Of a stretch of 64,000 nucleotides of DNA, positions 45,125-54,649 are shown piece after piece. The stretch lies in the NCBI RefSeq assembly GCF_000317065.1, contig NC_019701.1, positions 4,493,047 to 4,557,046 on the forward strand. The letters run 5' to 3'. How positions within the stretch are numbered: position 1 is the stretch's first letter; the number at the start of each line of letters is the position of its first letter. A program made the position numbers and the translations under genes. The stretch comes from Pseudanabaena sp. PCC 7367 (GTDB lineage: Bacteria; Cyanobacteriota; Cyanobacteriia; Pseudanabaenales; Pseudanabaenaceae). The notes below the pieces were generated by a model that worked only from the letters and a program-made list of their open reading frames with translations, made no database searches and was not told where the DNA came from.

Positions 45125-46705
45125 TTAATTGGCATTGGCTGAGCCAGCTAGTTTATTTACATCGTTTAAGCGGGTCACCACAAAATCCTTTGGTAACCAG
45201 GACAACATATTGCCTGCCTTCGGGCCTCGTTCTTTGCCCAAGAAAGCATAATAAACCGCCGAGAAAGCCTGCTTAGCGCCTAGTTCCATCTGCTTGGAGG
45301 TACTAAACAAAGCTGTTTGCAACTCGTCGCCATCCCAGTTGTCGAGATCGCCTAGTACCTGGGCTAACTGACCGAGATAGGAAACTTGCTCGCCTGAAAG
45401 TTGGTTAATCTGTTCTGGCACATTGTCCATATACAAAACCAGCTTTTCTTCCTCATCGGCATAATCGGCCAGCCATTTTTGGGCAACGGCGATCCGGCTG
45501 CGGGTAACCTGCCAATCATGATCGCTCATTGATGTACCAACCCGCTTAGCGATCTCCGCTTCGATCTCAATGTGGGGGATTTGCAGCAGTGAGATCAATG
45601 TACTAAAGTCGATCGTCTGGTAGGGCTTGGGTTCTCCCTCCAGTTGGGCATAGGTGAGCGGCACTAGTTCTTCGGGCTTTTTGGCTGTGCCCTGCACCAG
45701 TTTTTCAAACAGGGTGTCATAGTCACGGAACAGCCGGGTAATGTTTTCATAGTCGGGCGAAAAGTTGATCGCGGTTTTGGGTGGCGTTCGCAGCATCAAA
45801 AATCGCAATAGCTCCGGTGGCAGCAAGGCAGCGATCTCCCTGGCGCTGGAACCCACCCCCTTCGATGAACTCATCTTCGTACCACCGACCAGAATAAACT
45901 CATAGCGCGAGTGATAGGGCGGTTGCTCACCAAATACCTTACGGCAGATTGCATTGGCCACATCCCGCGATCCCCCCTTTTGGGAGTGATCTTTACCAGC
46001 CATTTCAATGCTTACACCCAGCAAACGCCATTTTGCCACCCATTCCACTTTCCAGGGTAGTTTGCCATTACCATCAAAGGGCGAGACCCAACCGGAATGG
46101 CCACAGCCTTCTGTCCAGTTGGTGGCGTTGGGCTCACAGGTATAAAAAACCTGTTTATCTTTGTAGTCAGTCACAACGGTGGTGGCGATCTTGCCGCAAT
46201 TTTCGCAGATCGCCTGGAATGGATACCAGTTCTCCGCCCGCTTTGCGCCGCTAACTTCTAAATAAGCCTCGCGGATCAAATGGGCATTATTCAGGAAAAT
46301 ATCAATATATTCATTCAACTGTCCCGATCGATAGAGATCCCGCAGCCAATAGACCTCTGGTTTTACACCCAGATAATCAAATACCTGCAAAAACTCAGCC
46401 ATGAAGTATTTGGCATAGTCGCTGGCGCTATCATCGGGCGAAGGCACGTTACACAGCGGATAACCCAGATAGGGCTTGAATTTGGCCTGGTCTAAATATT
46501 TGGGCGTAGTATCGAGCGCGTCATAGTCATCCACGCCATAGATAAACTTAACCGGCTTGCCTGCATGTTTTAGGGCGCGATCGATCACATCATGAATAAT
46601 TACCCCACGCAGCGATCCGACATGGACACGGCCGGATGGGGTCTTAGAATCATTAACTATCTGTGCGCCGTTTGCACTGGCGGCGAGCTTATCTGCCCAG
46701 AACAT
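45125..46705 (-). CDS. lysS: Class I lysyl-tRNA synthetase
   Basis: A 526-residue class I (archaeal/spirochaete-type) lysyl-tRNA synthetase, which charges tRNA-Lys with a Rossmann-fold core unrelated to the common class II enzyme. The HIGH-like motif is PSGRVHVGSLRG at residues 23-34, and the KMSKS-like motif is KMSSSKG near residue 280. The intervening zinc-like cysteines (CENCGK, CEPNATNWTEGCGH) are present. The C-terminal helical anticodon-binding part follows. The more usual bacterial class II LysRS motifs are absent. It is the upstream gene of the methyltransferase. Confidence 0.95.
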   Translation of the reverse strand: MFWADKLAASANGAQIVNDSKTPSGRVHVGSLRGVIIHDVIDRALKHAGKPVKFIYGVDDYDALDTTPKYLDQAKFKPYLGYPLCNVPSPDDSASDYAKYFMAEFLQVFDYLGVKPEVYWLRDLYRSGQLNEYIDIFLNNAHLIREAYLEVSGAKRAENWYPFQAICENCGKIATTVVTDYKDKQVFYTCEPNATNWTEGCGHSGWVSPFDGNGKLPWKVEWVAKWRLLGVSIEMAGKDHSQKGGSRDVANAICRKVFGEQPPYHSRYEFILVGGTKMSSSKGVGSSAREIAALLPPELLRFLMLRTPPKTAINFSPDYENITRLFRDYDTLFEKLVQGTAKKPEELVPLTYAQLEGEPKPYQTIDFSTLISLLQIPHIEIEAEIAKRVGTSMSDHDWQVTRSRIAVAQKWLADYADEEEKLVLYMDNVPEQINQLSGEQVSYLGQLAQVLGDLDNWDGDELQTALFSTSKQMELGAKQAFSAVYYAFLGKERGPKAGNMLSWLPKDFVVTRLNDVNKLAGSANAN

Positions 46706-47371
46706 ACAATTTTGCCTTTGAAATTTAAATTAATGGGGTCAATGGAATTAGCTTGAACTAAAATAGCTTGAATTAAGGCAGCGACATTAGATCTCAGATT
46801 TCTGCCAAAAGCCCAAATCCTGCGATCGGAGGAATCAAAGATTTTGGCCTAAGACTTAATCTATCTGATCACTAGCGTTTAGGCGAGGAATCTATACTGT
46901 TCGATCGGCTAGCTAAAAATAAATTTAGTTTAGTAGGCTAGTTTTTTGATTAGTTTAGCGATGCTTATTTTAACAGTGGTAAGGTCGGACAATGTAGCAG
47001 GCTACAAATCTTTTGAGATTGAAGCTAGATTGATCCAGCAATCGATCGCAGGAACTTTTGCCCCATAACTGCGTCCGCTACTAAGCATGATCTATATAAG
47101 GCAAATGCTTGATCAGCCAGATCAATCAGATCGTTTAAATCGCTAACGTCTAAGTAAGACAGTAATTTGAACAAACCGCAGCAATCATTAAGCTAAACCA
47201 GAATTTCGATCGACTTGCTTAAATAGCCTAAATCTAATTAAAGTAAAGTTGCGTAGATTAAGATAGGTTTAAATACCTGCGAGCAATCTCAAAGCGATCG
47301 AACCAGCCCCAATTCAACCGGATTAGCTCAACCAACTAGTTAAATCTAAGACTCTAGCCCGATTACCCCCT
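46706..47371. other. Divergent intergenic with a possible gene remnant
   Basis: About 665 bases between lysS and the DUF2808 gene. It holds a degenerate 15-base repeat of tagcttgaa(c/t)taa near 46749-46778, and a short open frame at 46961-47068 discussed separately. No promoter could be placed. Confidence 0.4.
46961..47068 (+). pseudogene. Possible fragment with DNVAGY motif (YbjQ-like?)
   Basis: A 35-codon frame beginning MLILTVVRSDNVAGYKSFEI. The start recalls the first strand of YbjQ/DUF74 proteins (xxTTTDNVxGY), then it stops early. A second copy of the DNVAGY stretch occurs at 43669-43689. There is no clear ribosome site. This is very tentative. Confidence 0.2.
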
Positions 47372-47908
47372 ATGAAACTGACCAAAACCATTGCAACCGC
47401 GATCGCCTTACTTTCAGTGCTTGGCTCTGGATTCACTGCTTCGATGCTGAAACCATCCGTGGCCAAGGCGCAAAATAATATTGTGCTGTTTGGCAACAAA
47501 GAAAACAATTTGCCCTATGTGATTCGCAATAAAAACCCCGGTGCTAGCCGCAACTACATCAAGTTTTATGCGACCTTGCCAGATAGCAGGGCAGTAGCGG
47601 AAGTGCAAATTGTCTATCCTCAAGAGTTTAGAAGTGCCTTTGTGCCCCGCAAACTCACTGTGCGTAATCGCCGCTCCAAGGAGGAGTATGAGGTTAGAGA
47701 TATTTCGGTCGATCGGGAACTGAATAATATCAGAATTGAATTTGTCGAACCGATCGCGGCGCTGCCCAATCAAGAAATCGAAATTGTTGCCAAAAGTGTT
47801 ACAAATCCAAGACATGCAGGCATGTATCGTATAGAGGTGCAAGCATTGGGAACCGAGGCTAATCCCCTGTTTCAATATTTGGGTCAGTGGTTGGTTTCGA
47901 TCTATTAA
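47372..47908 (+). CDS. DUF2808 exported protein
   Basis: A 178-residue protein of the cyanobacterial DUF2808 family, function unknown. It has an N-terminal signal peptide (MKLTKTIATAIALLSVLGSGFTASML) with cleavage probable near AKA-QN at about residue 34. The family core follows: PGASRNYIKFYATLP, IVYPQEFRSAF, IEFVEPIAALPNQEIEIVAKSV and NPLFQYLGQWLVSIY. Most positions look like an Ig-like beta sandwich in the periplasm or on the cell surface. It is transcribed alone. Confidence 0.85.
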   Translation: MKLTKTIATAIALLSVLGSGFTASMLKPSVAKAQNNIVLFGNKENNLPYVIRNKNPGASRNYIKFYATLPDSRAVAEVQIVYPQEFRSAFVPRKLTVRNRRSKEEYEVRDISVDRELNNIRIEFVEPIAALPNQEIEIVAKSVTNPRHAGMYRIEVQALGTEANPLFQYLGQWLVSIY

Positions 47909-48503
47909 TCGTTAACCTTTCGCTTGGCGATCGGCGCTTGTTTGAGGTTAGCTTATGCTTTTGCATGATCTAAGGCAGTTGCATTAATTGCATTAAAGTG
48001 AGTTAAGTAAGCCAATCATATTGTAGTTAGATAACTGTGTCTGTTCGATATTTCGATATCTGTTCGATCGGTGTTTAGCTAGGGATTAGAGCGATTAAAT
48101 CCTACCTGACTGCTGCACTGAGGTTATGAGGTTAGTTGTCATATCTCAGTGTAATCATGGAAATGTCAAACATAAAGCCGACAGGATTGGGCTATAAGCT
48201 GCACTTTGACGCGAAGATCTCAGGCAGGATCGCTGGCTTGGCTGAATGGGGTTAATCTGCCCAGACTAAAGCCCAGACTAAATAACAGGTTGAAGCCTAA
48301 CTCGAATCGATCGGCAGTTATTTGCGGTTGATTGCGATTGGCTTAGTTTTTATGGGGTGAGTGAAATTAATTTCAGTTGATTTAGCTTGATTACTCAGGC
48401 TTTACTAGAATTGATTCATCGCTGGCGCTGCTGATTGTTTGCGTATTTTTGAATTCAGAAAAAACCTGGTGATAAGATTGAAACATCAGGTGTGAGGGTC
48501 TAA
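47909..48503. other. Intergenic
   Basis: About 595 bases with a 12-base tandem repeat cccagactaaa(g/t) at 48260-48283. A 32-codon frame at 48158 (MEMSNIKPTGLGYKL) has no recognised family. No terminator seen. Confidence 0.4.
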
Positions 48504-49892
48504 ATGGCTGGTTATGTGCTAATTGTGGCGATCCTAGTCCTTAGCGGTATTATTGCTACGGCTGGCGATCGGATTGGATCTAAGGTGGGGAAAGCTCGTC
48601 TTAGTATTTTTAATTTAAGACCCAAAAAAACCGCTACCCTGATTACGATCGTAACCGGTGGGGTCATTTCCGCTTCCACTTTGGGAGTGCTGCTAATTAC
48701 TAGCAGTCAACTGCGCGATGGCTTATTTCGCCTGGAAAGTATTCGTGCCGATCTGGCGGATGCCCGTGCCCAACAGGAAAGAATCGAAACAGAATTAAAT
48801 GATGCCAAAGCCCAGCGCGAGGAAGCCCAGGCCGAGCTAGATATTATCAATCGTTCTTTGTCTGCTTCGTTGGTTAAACAGGCGGAAACCGAAAAGCAAC
48901 TAGAAGATGCCCAAGGGCAATTATTGCAGACCCAGGAAAAGCTCAATCAGGTGCTAGAACAAGAGCAAGAGCTGATTGATGAAGTGGCTAGTTTGTTGAG
49001 TGAGCAAGAAGAGATCCTGGCCGAGAGTGAGCAATTAAAAATTGAAAGTACCCAACTTCAAGGTGAACAGGCTGAATTAGAAGCTAGTTTGGAACAAATC
49101 AGCAACGATCGCCAGGCTTTACGCGAAAAAATCGACAGTGCCCAAAATCGCCTCAATGAAATTTCGACCCAGCGATCGGATCTAGCCAGGGAAGTTGAGA
49201 ATCTAGAATATAGCCGCGATCGCCTCTCTGAGAGTATTCAAGCCCTGCGACGAGGTAGTGTCGCAATTCAAGCGGATCAGGTGCTGGCAGCGGCAGTCAC
49301 TTTCCCAGAACTATCGCGCTCGGAACTAAGACAGGCAATCACTGGGCTGGTACAAGAGGCCAATCGTAATTCGATCGAATTGCTGGGTTTTCTGCCCGGT
49401 CAAGCACCAACTGAGCCAGTAATTACGGTTACGGAAACCCAATTAAATAACTTGCTCGATCGGATCGGTGATGGCCGCAGCTATGTAATTCGGTTGCTTT
49501 CGGCGGGTAACTATGTGCGCCAGGAAACCAGCGTGGCGATCGTAGCTGATGTGACCCCCAATCAAATTATTTTTAATCAGGGCGATGTGATTGCCTCACT
49601 TAACTTTGAAGCCGATCTAAGTTTTGCCGAGAAAGAAGATCGAGTCAGTCAGCTATTTTCATTGGCAAACTTCCGCGCCAAACAAGAAGGCATTGTCTAT
49701 GATCCAATCACAGGCAGAGTTGGTGTATTTTCCCAGAAAGCTCTGAATGAGTTATTAGATGAAATAAATGATTATGACTTTCCTTTCACGATCCAGGTGG
49801 TAACCAAAAGCCCGATCTTTACGGGTAGCCCACTGGCGATCGAGTTATTGGTTCGTCGTGCTGATGGCGAAGTGATTAGGCGCTTTGGCTAA
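48504..49892 (+). CDS. DUF3084 membrane-anchored coiled-coil protein
   Basis: A 462-residue protein of the cyanobacterial DUF3084 family. Residues 1-20 and about 45-68 (LITIVTGGVISASTLGVLLI) are two transmembrane helices flanking a basic loop (RLSIFNLRPKKT). Residues 75-245 form a long coiled coil rich in Glu, Gln and Ala. The C-terminal 200 residues are the conserved globular part (IQADQVLAAAVTFPELS ... IPFTIQVVTKSPIFTG-like, here PFTIQVVTKSPIFTG). The function is not established; a structural role at the cell envelope is plausible. It stands alone, between convergent and divergent neighbours. Confidence 0.85.
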   Translation: MAGYVLIVAILVLSGIIATAGDRIGSKVGKARLSIFNLRPKKTATLITIVTGGVISASTLGVLLITSSQLRDGLFRLESIRADLADARAQQERIETELNDAKAQREEAQAELDIINRSLSASLVKQAETEKQLEDAQGQLLQTQEKLNQVLEQEQELIDEVASLLSEQEEILAESEQLKIESTQLQGEQAELEASLEQISNDRQALREKIDSAQNRLNEISTQRSDLAREVENLEYSRDRLSESIQALRRGSVAIQADQVLAAAVTFPELSRSELRQAITGLVQEANRNSIELLGFLPGQAPTEPVITVTETQLNNLLDRIGDGRSYVIRLLSAGNYVRQETSVAIVADVTPNQIIFNQGDVIASLNFEADLSFAEKEDRVSQLFSLANFRAKQEGIVYDPITGRVGVFSQKALNELLDEINDYDFPFTIQVVTKSPIFTGSPLAIELLVRRADGEVIRRFG

Positions 49893-49974
49893 TAATTAGC
49901 TATAAGTTAATTAATTGCGATCGTAATTTGTAATTGTAAGATCAAGGTCAGCTTGCTCCCAGCCTACTCCTGGC

Positions 49975-50868
49975 CTATTTCCGTCCTAGGCCAAACCAGC
50001 CACCCCCCTTTTTCGATTGCTTGGCTTTTTGGGCACTAGCTCTGCTAGCTCGCTTTATTTCTTCCATATACTCCAGGGCAAGGGGCTCTTTGGCATTGAT
50101 TTTTAATGCCTTTTGGAGATTTGCCTTGGCCATACTCAGCACTTTTTGATTAAAGTAAACCACGCCCAACAGGGCATATAACTTGGCATTAGCATTATCG
50201 AGCTTTTCACCTGCCTTAAGCTCTTTCAGCGCTTCTGCCCATTGTTTTTTGGCCACATATAATTCGCCTAGCTTGATATTGCGGGCTGCCTTTGACTTTT
50301 TCTTTGGTGGCGGCGTACCATCCAGACCACCAGTTGGTTCAGGTCGCGTCGGTACATTCACCGGCGGGCAGATCGAGTCCTGGGTCATCAAAAACACCAG
50401 GTTAAACTCACTTAAAATGGCCGTATTGTCTAATATTTTGTCAAGGGAGCCATATTGCTGCTCTGCCATATCAGCAACTGCTTGCAGATAAGTGGTCTCA
50501 TGGGCATAACGATAGAGTTTTTTGGCCTCTGGCGCTTCCAATTCAATTTCTTCCGATCGCTTTTTGAGATCCTGCCCTAGCAATCGAATCGTTGCAAAAT
50601 ATTCGTTGCGCTCTTTTTCATTACTCAGCGTCTCATAGGCAGGGCTGATCATTTTGGCAAAGTAATTGGTAGCCAGATCTTTCTCGGCGGCGGTGCGGCC
50701 AAACACATCTGGATGCAGCGTTTTGGCCAGCTTCATAAATTTTTTGCGGATCAGCCTTGGTTCAACAATCAGTGGTAATCCCAGAACTGCATAGTGATCC
50801 TTAATGTTATATTTGGCGATGCCTCGGTTGATTGCAAAAACTCTCGACTGTTGTACCACAGTTTCCAT
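49975..50868 (-). CDS. J-domain protein with TPR repeats
   Basis: A 297-residue co-chaperone candidate. The J domain spans about residues 22-90, with the Hsp70-activating HPD at residues 52-54 (TLHPDVFG). A helical middle follows, then a Pro/Gly/Lys linker (GGLDGTPPPKKKSKA). TPR-like helices come after it (LGELYVAKKQWAEALKELKAG, LLGVVYFNQKVLSMAKANLQKAL). The Gly-rich end is KKGGGWFGLGRK. The ATG at 50868 puts its first 33 codons inside the end of the upstream gene. No in-frame AUG occurs later before the J domain, so some overlap is unavoidable. Confidence 0.85.
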   Translation of the reverse strand: METVVQQSRVFAINRGIAKYNIKDHYAVLGLPLIVEPRLIRKKFMKLAKTLHPDVFGRTAAEKDLATNYFAKMISPAYETLSNEKERNEYFATIRLLGQDLKKRSEEIELEAPEAKKLYRYAHETTYLQAVADMAEQQYGSLDKILDNTAILSEFNLVFLMTQDSICPPVNVPTRPEPTGGLDGTPPPKKKSKAARNIKLGELYVAKKQWAEALKELKAGEKLDNANAKLYALLGVVYFNQKVLSMAKANLQKALKINAKEPLALEYMEEIKRASRASAQKAKQSKKGGGWFGLGRK

Positions 50869-51680
50869 CTCCTAAGAATAGATTCTAGTTTACCCTCTTG
50901 TTGTAATTCAATGATGGCGCGATCGAGCGCTGCTTTTAAGGTCTCGTCTCCTTGCCGAACTATGACCACCAGGTTAATTGGCAAAAAGCGATCGCCGCTA
51001 ATTTGCAAGTTCGGATCTTCGCGCACCTGCCACACCGCAATTGGTTCGTCTAATAGCATGGCATCCAGTTGCCCGGCTCGAAGCTGAGCAATCATGCGAT
51101 CGAGATCGCGGGATGCAAACAGCCTTACGGCATTACCACGATTGTTGTTATAGGTCTCAACTATGGCTGCACCACCACTATTGGCGATTACTCCCACCCG
51201 TTTGCCAATTAGATCCCGGAGTGAATTAACATTAGTGGTGTCTTTATGCACCAAAAGCCGCTGAGAGGTTTGGTAGTAGGGAATTGATTCTGCAAATTCA
51301 TCTTGATTGGGGTCGGATTCCAGCCCACCAGTTTCCCTTACACTCAGGATCAAATCCACATCGCCCATTAATAAACTATTGGTTTGGCTAGCCCAGGGAA
51401 TATTAATTGGCCGGGGTGCCACATCTAACTTGGCGGCGATCGCTTCGATGATTTCCCATTCAAACCCGTCGTAGTATTGGGTTTTAGGATTCCAGAACAT
51501 ATAAGCGCCACCGATCGACGCATCGATGCCAACCCGTAAATTACCGCGCCTGGAAACTGTCGCCAGACTGCCATCGGCATAAACCGGCATAGCACCCATG
51601 CTGGCGCTGCCAATTAATATGCCCAAACCCAAACCAAAGGGAGCCAGAATTTTCAACAGTCCAGAACCTTTTAAATGCAT
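50769..51680 (-). CDS. Periplasmic amino-acid-type solute-binding protein
   Basis: A 303-residue SBP_bac_3 family protein. A signal peptide (LLKILAPFGLGLGILIGSASMGAMPVYA) is followed by the lobe pattern GNLRVGIDASIGGAYMFW, YDGFEWEIIEAIAAKL, DLILSVRET and RDLIGKRVGVIANSGGAAIVE. These proteins bind amino acids or similar small molecules for ABC uptake or act as receptors. The last 30 residues lack typical family character because the frame runs through the start of the J-domain gene for 100 bases. No permease gene is adjacent. Confidence 0.85.
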   Translation of the reverse strand: MHLKGSGLLKILAPFGLGLGILIGSASMGAMPVYADGSLATVSRRGNLRVGIDASIGGAYMFWNPKTQYYDGFEWEIIEAIAAKLDVAPRPINIPWASQTNSLLMGDVDLILSVRETGGLESDPNQDEFAESIPYYQTSQRLLVHKDTTNVNSLRDLIGKRVGVIANSGGAAIVETYNNNRGNAVRLFASRDLDRMIAQLRAGQLDAMLLDEPIAVWQVREDPNLQISGDRFLPINLVVIVRQGDETLKAALDRAIIELQQEGKLESILRRWKLWYNSREFLQSTEASPNITLRITMQFWDYH

Positions 51681-52223
51681 GGTTGTGATACTTGCGACAT
51701 CACTCAGATAACTAATTAACTAATCAACTAATTTTGCCCTAATCTTGCTGAAAGCTAAAGTCTAAACTTGGGCGATCGCCGCTCAAAAACCTTGATTTAT
51801 TATCACCGATCGCTGGAGATCAATCTAAATATCGGAGATCAATCTAAATATCAATATGTCGATCGAAATATTGAGCGAGATAACATGGAGACTCAAAATA
51901 ATTGCTTGGAGCCAGGTTTAGCTTGACAATCGTAAAATAATCACCTCCAGGATCGCCAATCGTGGTTAGTAAATAAAGCACTAATGATCCAAGACACCAT
52001 TCCTTACCAAAAAACTTACCCTTTTTTGAACAATCAGAGCGCAATTTGGCTTAGCTAATTATGACTACTTACTAACCAAGGCTATGATCATGGTCAAAAA
52101 TAAGCAAAAGTTTTTTATGAGCTTGATTTGTATGCCTAGATTTTAGCTCAGATTAAAAATTTAGCCTGATCTGGATCATTTTACTGCTAGATTTTTAGCC
52201 ATTTTGCTAATTTCTGCTTGAGT
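51681..52223. other. Intergenic
   Basis: About 540 bases with a perfect 19-bp tandem repeat at 51815-51852. The minus-strand frame at 51844-52044 has poor coding character and overlaps the repeat; I do not accept it as a gene. Confidence 0.5.
51815..51852. repeat. 19-bp perfect tandem repeat
   Basis: Two exact copies of ggagatcaatctaaatatc placed head to tail. Confidence 0.92.
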
Positions 52224-53375
52224 TTAGTTAACCGGAGCAACATTTTGGCCTTTGCCAGGATTTTCATCATTATCTTGCAAGCGGCCGTCATCGCTACCAT
52301 TGGAATTGTTGAGATGCTGCTGGCGGATCTGGCCAATAAAAAATTCTTCCAGTGACTGTCTGGCCAAATGTAGATCGATCACCTTGGCATCCATTTTAGT
52401 GAGCGCCGTAATAAAGCGATCGGGATTATTACTAATCGTTCCAATCTGATCGGGTGAAATTTCTGATTCTTCTGATTCGCCAGATTCTCCCAGACCAGCC
52501 TGTGCTGCTAGCGATCGTTGATTCAACTGACCATGCCAGCTATTGCCCTGAAACTCCAAATTATCCAGCCAATGTTCCAATTCTTCTGGAGTGCCACCCT
52601 GACCGCGCACCTGAAAATAGGTTGCCTCCCCCAACAGATCATCGAGCGTACCGGAGCAGATCAACTCACCTTTATTTAAAATACCAATGCGATCGCAAAT
52701 AATTTCCACATCCGCTAAAACATGACTATTAAAAAATACGGTTTTGCCCTGTTGCTTTAGCATCAAAATAATTTCGCGGATTTGATAGCGTCCCAGCGGA
52801 TCCAGGCCAGACATTGGTTCATCTAAAAATACCAGCTCTGGATCATTCATTAGTGCCTGTGCCATCCCCAATCGCTGCATCATCCCCTTGGAATATTGCT
52901 TAACTTGCTTGCGCCTGGCTGCTGACTGGGGCAAACCGACTAGATCTAATAATTCGGCCATGCGCTGAATTCTGGTGGCGCTGTCGATCCCAAATAGCTT
53001 GCCAATGAAGTCAAGATATTCCCAGCCAGTCAGGTAGTCGTAGAAATAGGCATTTTCGGGTAAATAGCCAATTTTGTGCTTGGTGGCGCGATCGCCAATT
53101 TCTCTGCCCAGTAGCTTGCCACTGCCGGCAGTGGGCTGCACAATGCCCAGTAATAGTTTCAACAGGGTTGTCTTTCCTGCCCCATTCGGCCCCAATAGGC
53201 CAAAGGTTTCTCCTGCTGGTACAACCACAGAGCAATCCTTAAGCGGCGTGACCACGCGATCGAGCCAGAAACCAGTGCGATAGGTTTTGCTTAGCTTTTC
53301 AGCAGCGATCGCCGGCCGATCGGCATCAGTAGCGCTGATGGTTTGGCCAGACTGAGGGGGGGCTTCAACATTCAT
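52224..53375 (-). CDS. ABC transporter ATP-binding protein, export type
   Basis: A 383-residue ATPase subunit. Walker A LLGPNGAGKTTLLKLLLG is near residues 59-76, the signature QYSKGMMQRLGMAQAL near 160, Walker B LVFLDEPMSGLDP, and H-loop FFNSHVLADVE. The layout, with a long C-terminal extension after the core (residues 250-383), matches ABC-2 type export ATPases of the DrrA/NatA kind. The matching permease is not next to it, so its transported substrate is open. The final 25 residues are Asn/Asp/Gly-rich. Confidence 0.93.
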   Translation of the reverse strand: MNVEAPPQSGQTISATDADRPAIAAEKLSKTYRTGFWLDRVVTPLKDCSVVVPAGETFGLLGPNGAGKTTLLKLLLGIVQPTAGSGKLLGREIGDRATKHKIGYLPENAYFYDYLTGWEYLDFIGKLFGIDSATRIQRMAELLDLVGLPQSAARRKQVKQYSKGMMQRLGMAQALMNDPELVFLDEPMSGLDPLGRYQIREIILMLKQQGKTVFFNSHVLADVEIICDRIGILNKGELICSGTLDDLLGEATYFQVRGQGGTPEELEHWLDNLEFQGNSWHGQLNQRSLAAQAGLGESGESEESEISPDQIGTISNNPDRFITALTKMDAKVIDLHLARQSLEEFFIGQIRQQHLNNSNGSDDGRLQDNDENPGKGQNVAPVN

Positions 53376-53792
53376 AGTCTAAATCTGAGTGAGGAAAACA
53401 GAAATAACAAAAATAGATTGGGTAATTCTAGTCATAGTTATTCTAATCTCTTCTCTATTGATTAGCTACTAATGCTCCTCTCTTCATTTAATGCAGAACT
53501 TTGAAGACTCTTAGTGAATAACTGCGATTACTTCAACCTGGAATTGTGATATCAATCTTGCACAATCTAATCATCTCAAATAATATTTTGGAAAAGCAGC
53601 TCATCAAGTAAAGTTTAGATCTAGGAATCTTGGTACATTTAGTGCATTGATCTAGGATCATCCAAATTTGCTAAAGCAAAAGGGTCGTTTTACAGAATTA
53701 AGGACTTTCCCGCAAAAAAACCATAAGTTTAGTCTTGTTCTAAGCAGAAATATCATTGTTAGCTTGAGACTACCAGCAAAAAGGAGTAGTTA
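53376..53792. other. Divergent intergenic
   Basis: About 420 AT-rich bases between two divergent genes. A strong AAGGAG lies seven bases before the plus-strand ATG. No other signal identified. Confidence 0.4.
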
Positions 53793-54536
53793 ATGAATTC
53801 AGTATTAGAGCAAATCATTGCCACGAATCAGGTTGAGTCAAACCAAGGTGATAAGTACCAGGTTCACTCCCATGTTTCACAGACAGAAGGTGAATTTTTG
53901 CAGGGCATAATCAACGATATCAAACCCCAAAACACCCTTGAAGTGGGCTTGGCCTATGGAGTTTCCGCTATGTTTATCTGTGATGCCCTCGCTGATATCC
54001 CGAACGCACACCACATTACGATCGATCCAGCCCAAACCAGAAGCTTTCAGGGCATTGGTCTTAGTAATCTCGAAAGGGCGGGGCACAAAGATCGCATTGA
54101 ATTTCATGAATTACCTTCACACATTGCCCTACCCCAACTTGAGGCTAAGGGTGTAAAAGTAGATTTTGCGTTCATTGATGGCTGGCATACCTTTGACCAT
54201 ACCTTGATTGACTTCTTTCTGGTCGATCGGCTGTTGAAGGTGGGTGGTATTTTGGCGATCGATGATGCCAACTGGCCAGCAATCAGAAAAGTCTGTCGGT
54301 TTATTGCCACCAACCGCGCCTATGAACCCTGGCGAGCAATGCCAGTGGGGCAAGCTTTCTTTAGACAGCAATTATTTGCCAATCTCTCCCCCCTCACCAG
54401 TCGGTTGCGGCGTTTCTTTCGGCCAGAATTTATTGAGCCCGACACCAGCTTAGGTCTATTGCCTGGGAGTCAGTGCCTGGTGTTTAAAAAGCTGTCTGAT
54501 GACGATCGCCGATGGGATGACTATACTGATTTTTAA
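53793..54536 (+). CDS. Class I methyltransferase, O-methyltransferase-like
   Basis: A 247-residue Rossmann methyltransferase of the Methyltransf_24 kind. SAM motif I is NTLEVGLAYGVSAMFICDAL near residue 48, followed by HHITIDPAQT (motif II), VDFAFIDGWHTFDHTLIDFFLVDRLL and VGGILAIDDANW. The FIDGxHTFxH motif is the metal/active-site stretch common in glycan and natural-product methyltransferases. The last 60 residues carry an Arg-rich segment (SRLRRFFRPEF). The substrate is unknown. AAGGAG just before the ATG supports the start. Confidence 0.85.
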   Translation: MNSVLEQIIATNQVESNQGDKYQVHSHVSQTEGEFLQGIINDIKPQNTLEVGLAYGVSAMFICDALADIPNAHHITIDPAQTRSFQGIGLSNLERAGHKDRIEFHELPSHIALPQLEAKGVKVDFAFIDGWHTFDHTLIDFFLVDRLLKVGGILAIDDANWPAIRKVCRFIATNRAYEPWRAMPVGQAFFRQQLFANLSPLTSRLRRFFRPEFIEPDTSLGLLPGSQCLVFKKLSDDDRRWDDYTDF

Positions 54537-54649
54537 TGGGAATGAATAGGCATTAATAGGCATCAGTGCGGGCAAAAATAATCGCTAACCAAGTAATCTG
54601 GCTCTCAAGTGATGATGTGATCATCAATGCATTAGCCAGCAGTTCCTAG

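Noticed and set aside
51844..52044. Minus-strand 66-codon open frame
   Set aside because: It overlaps a tandem repeat, has odd composition and no recognisable motif.
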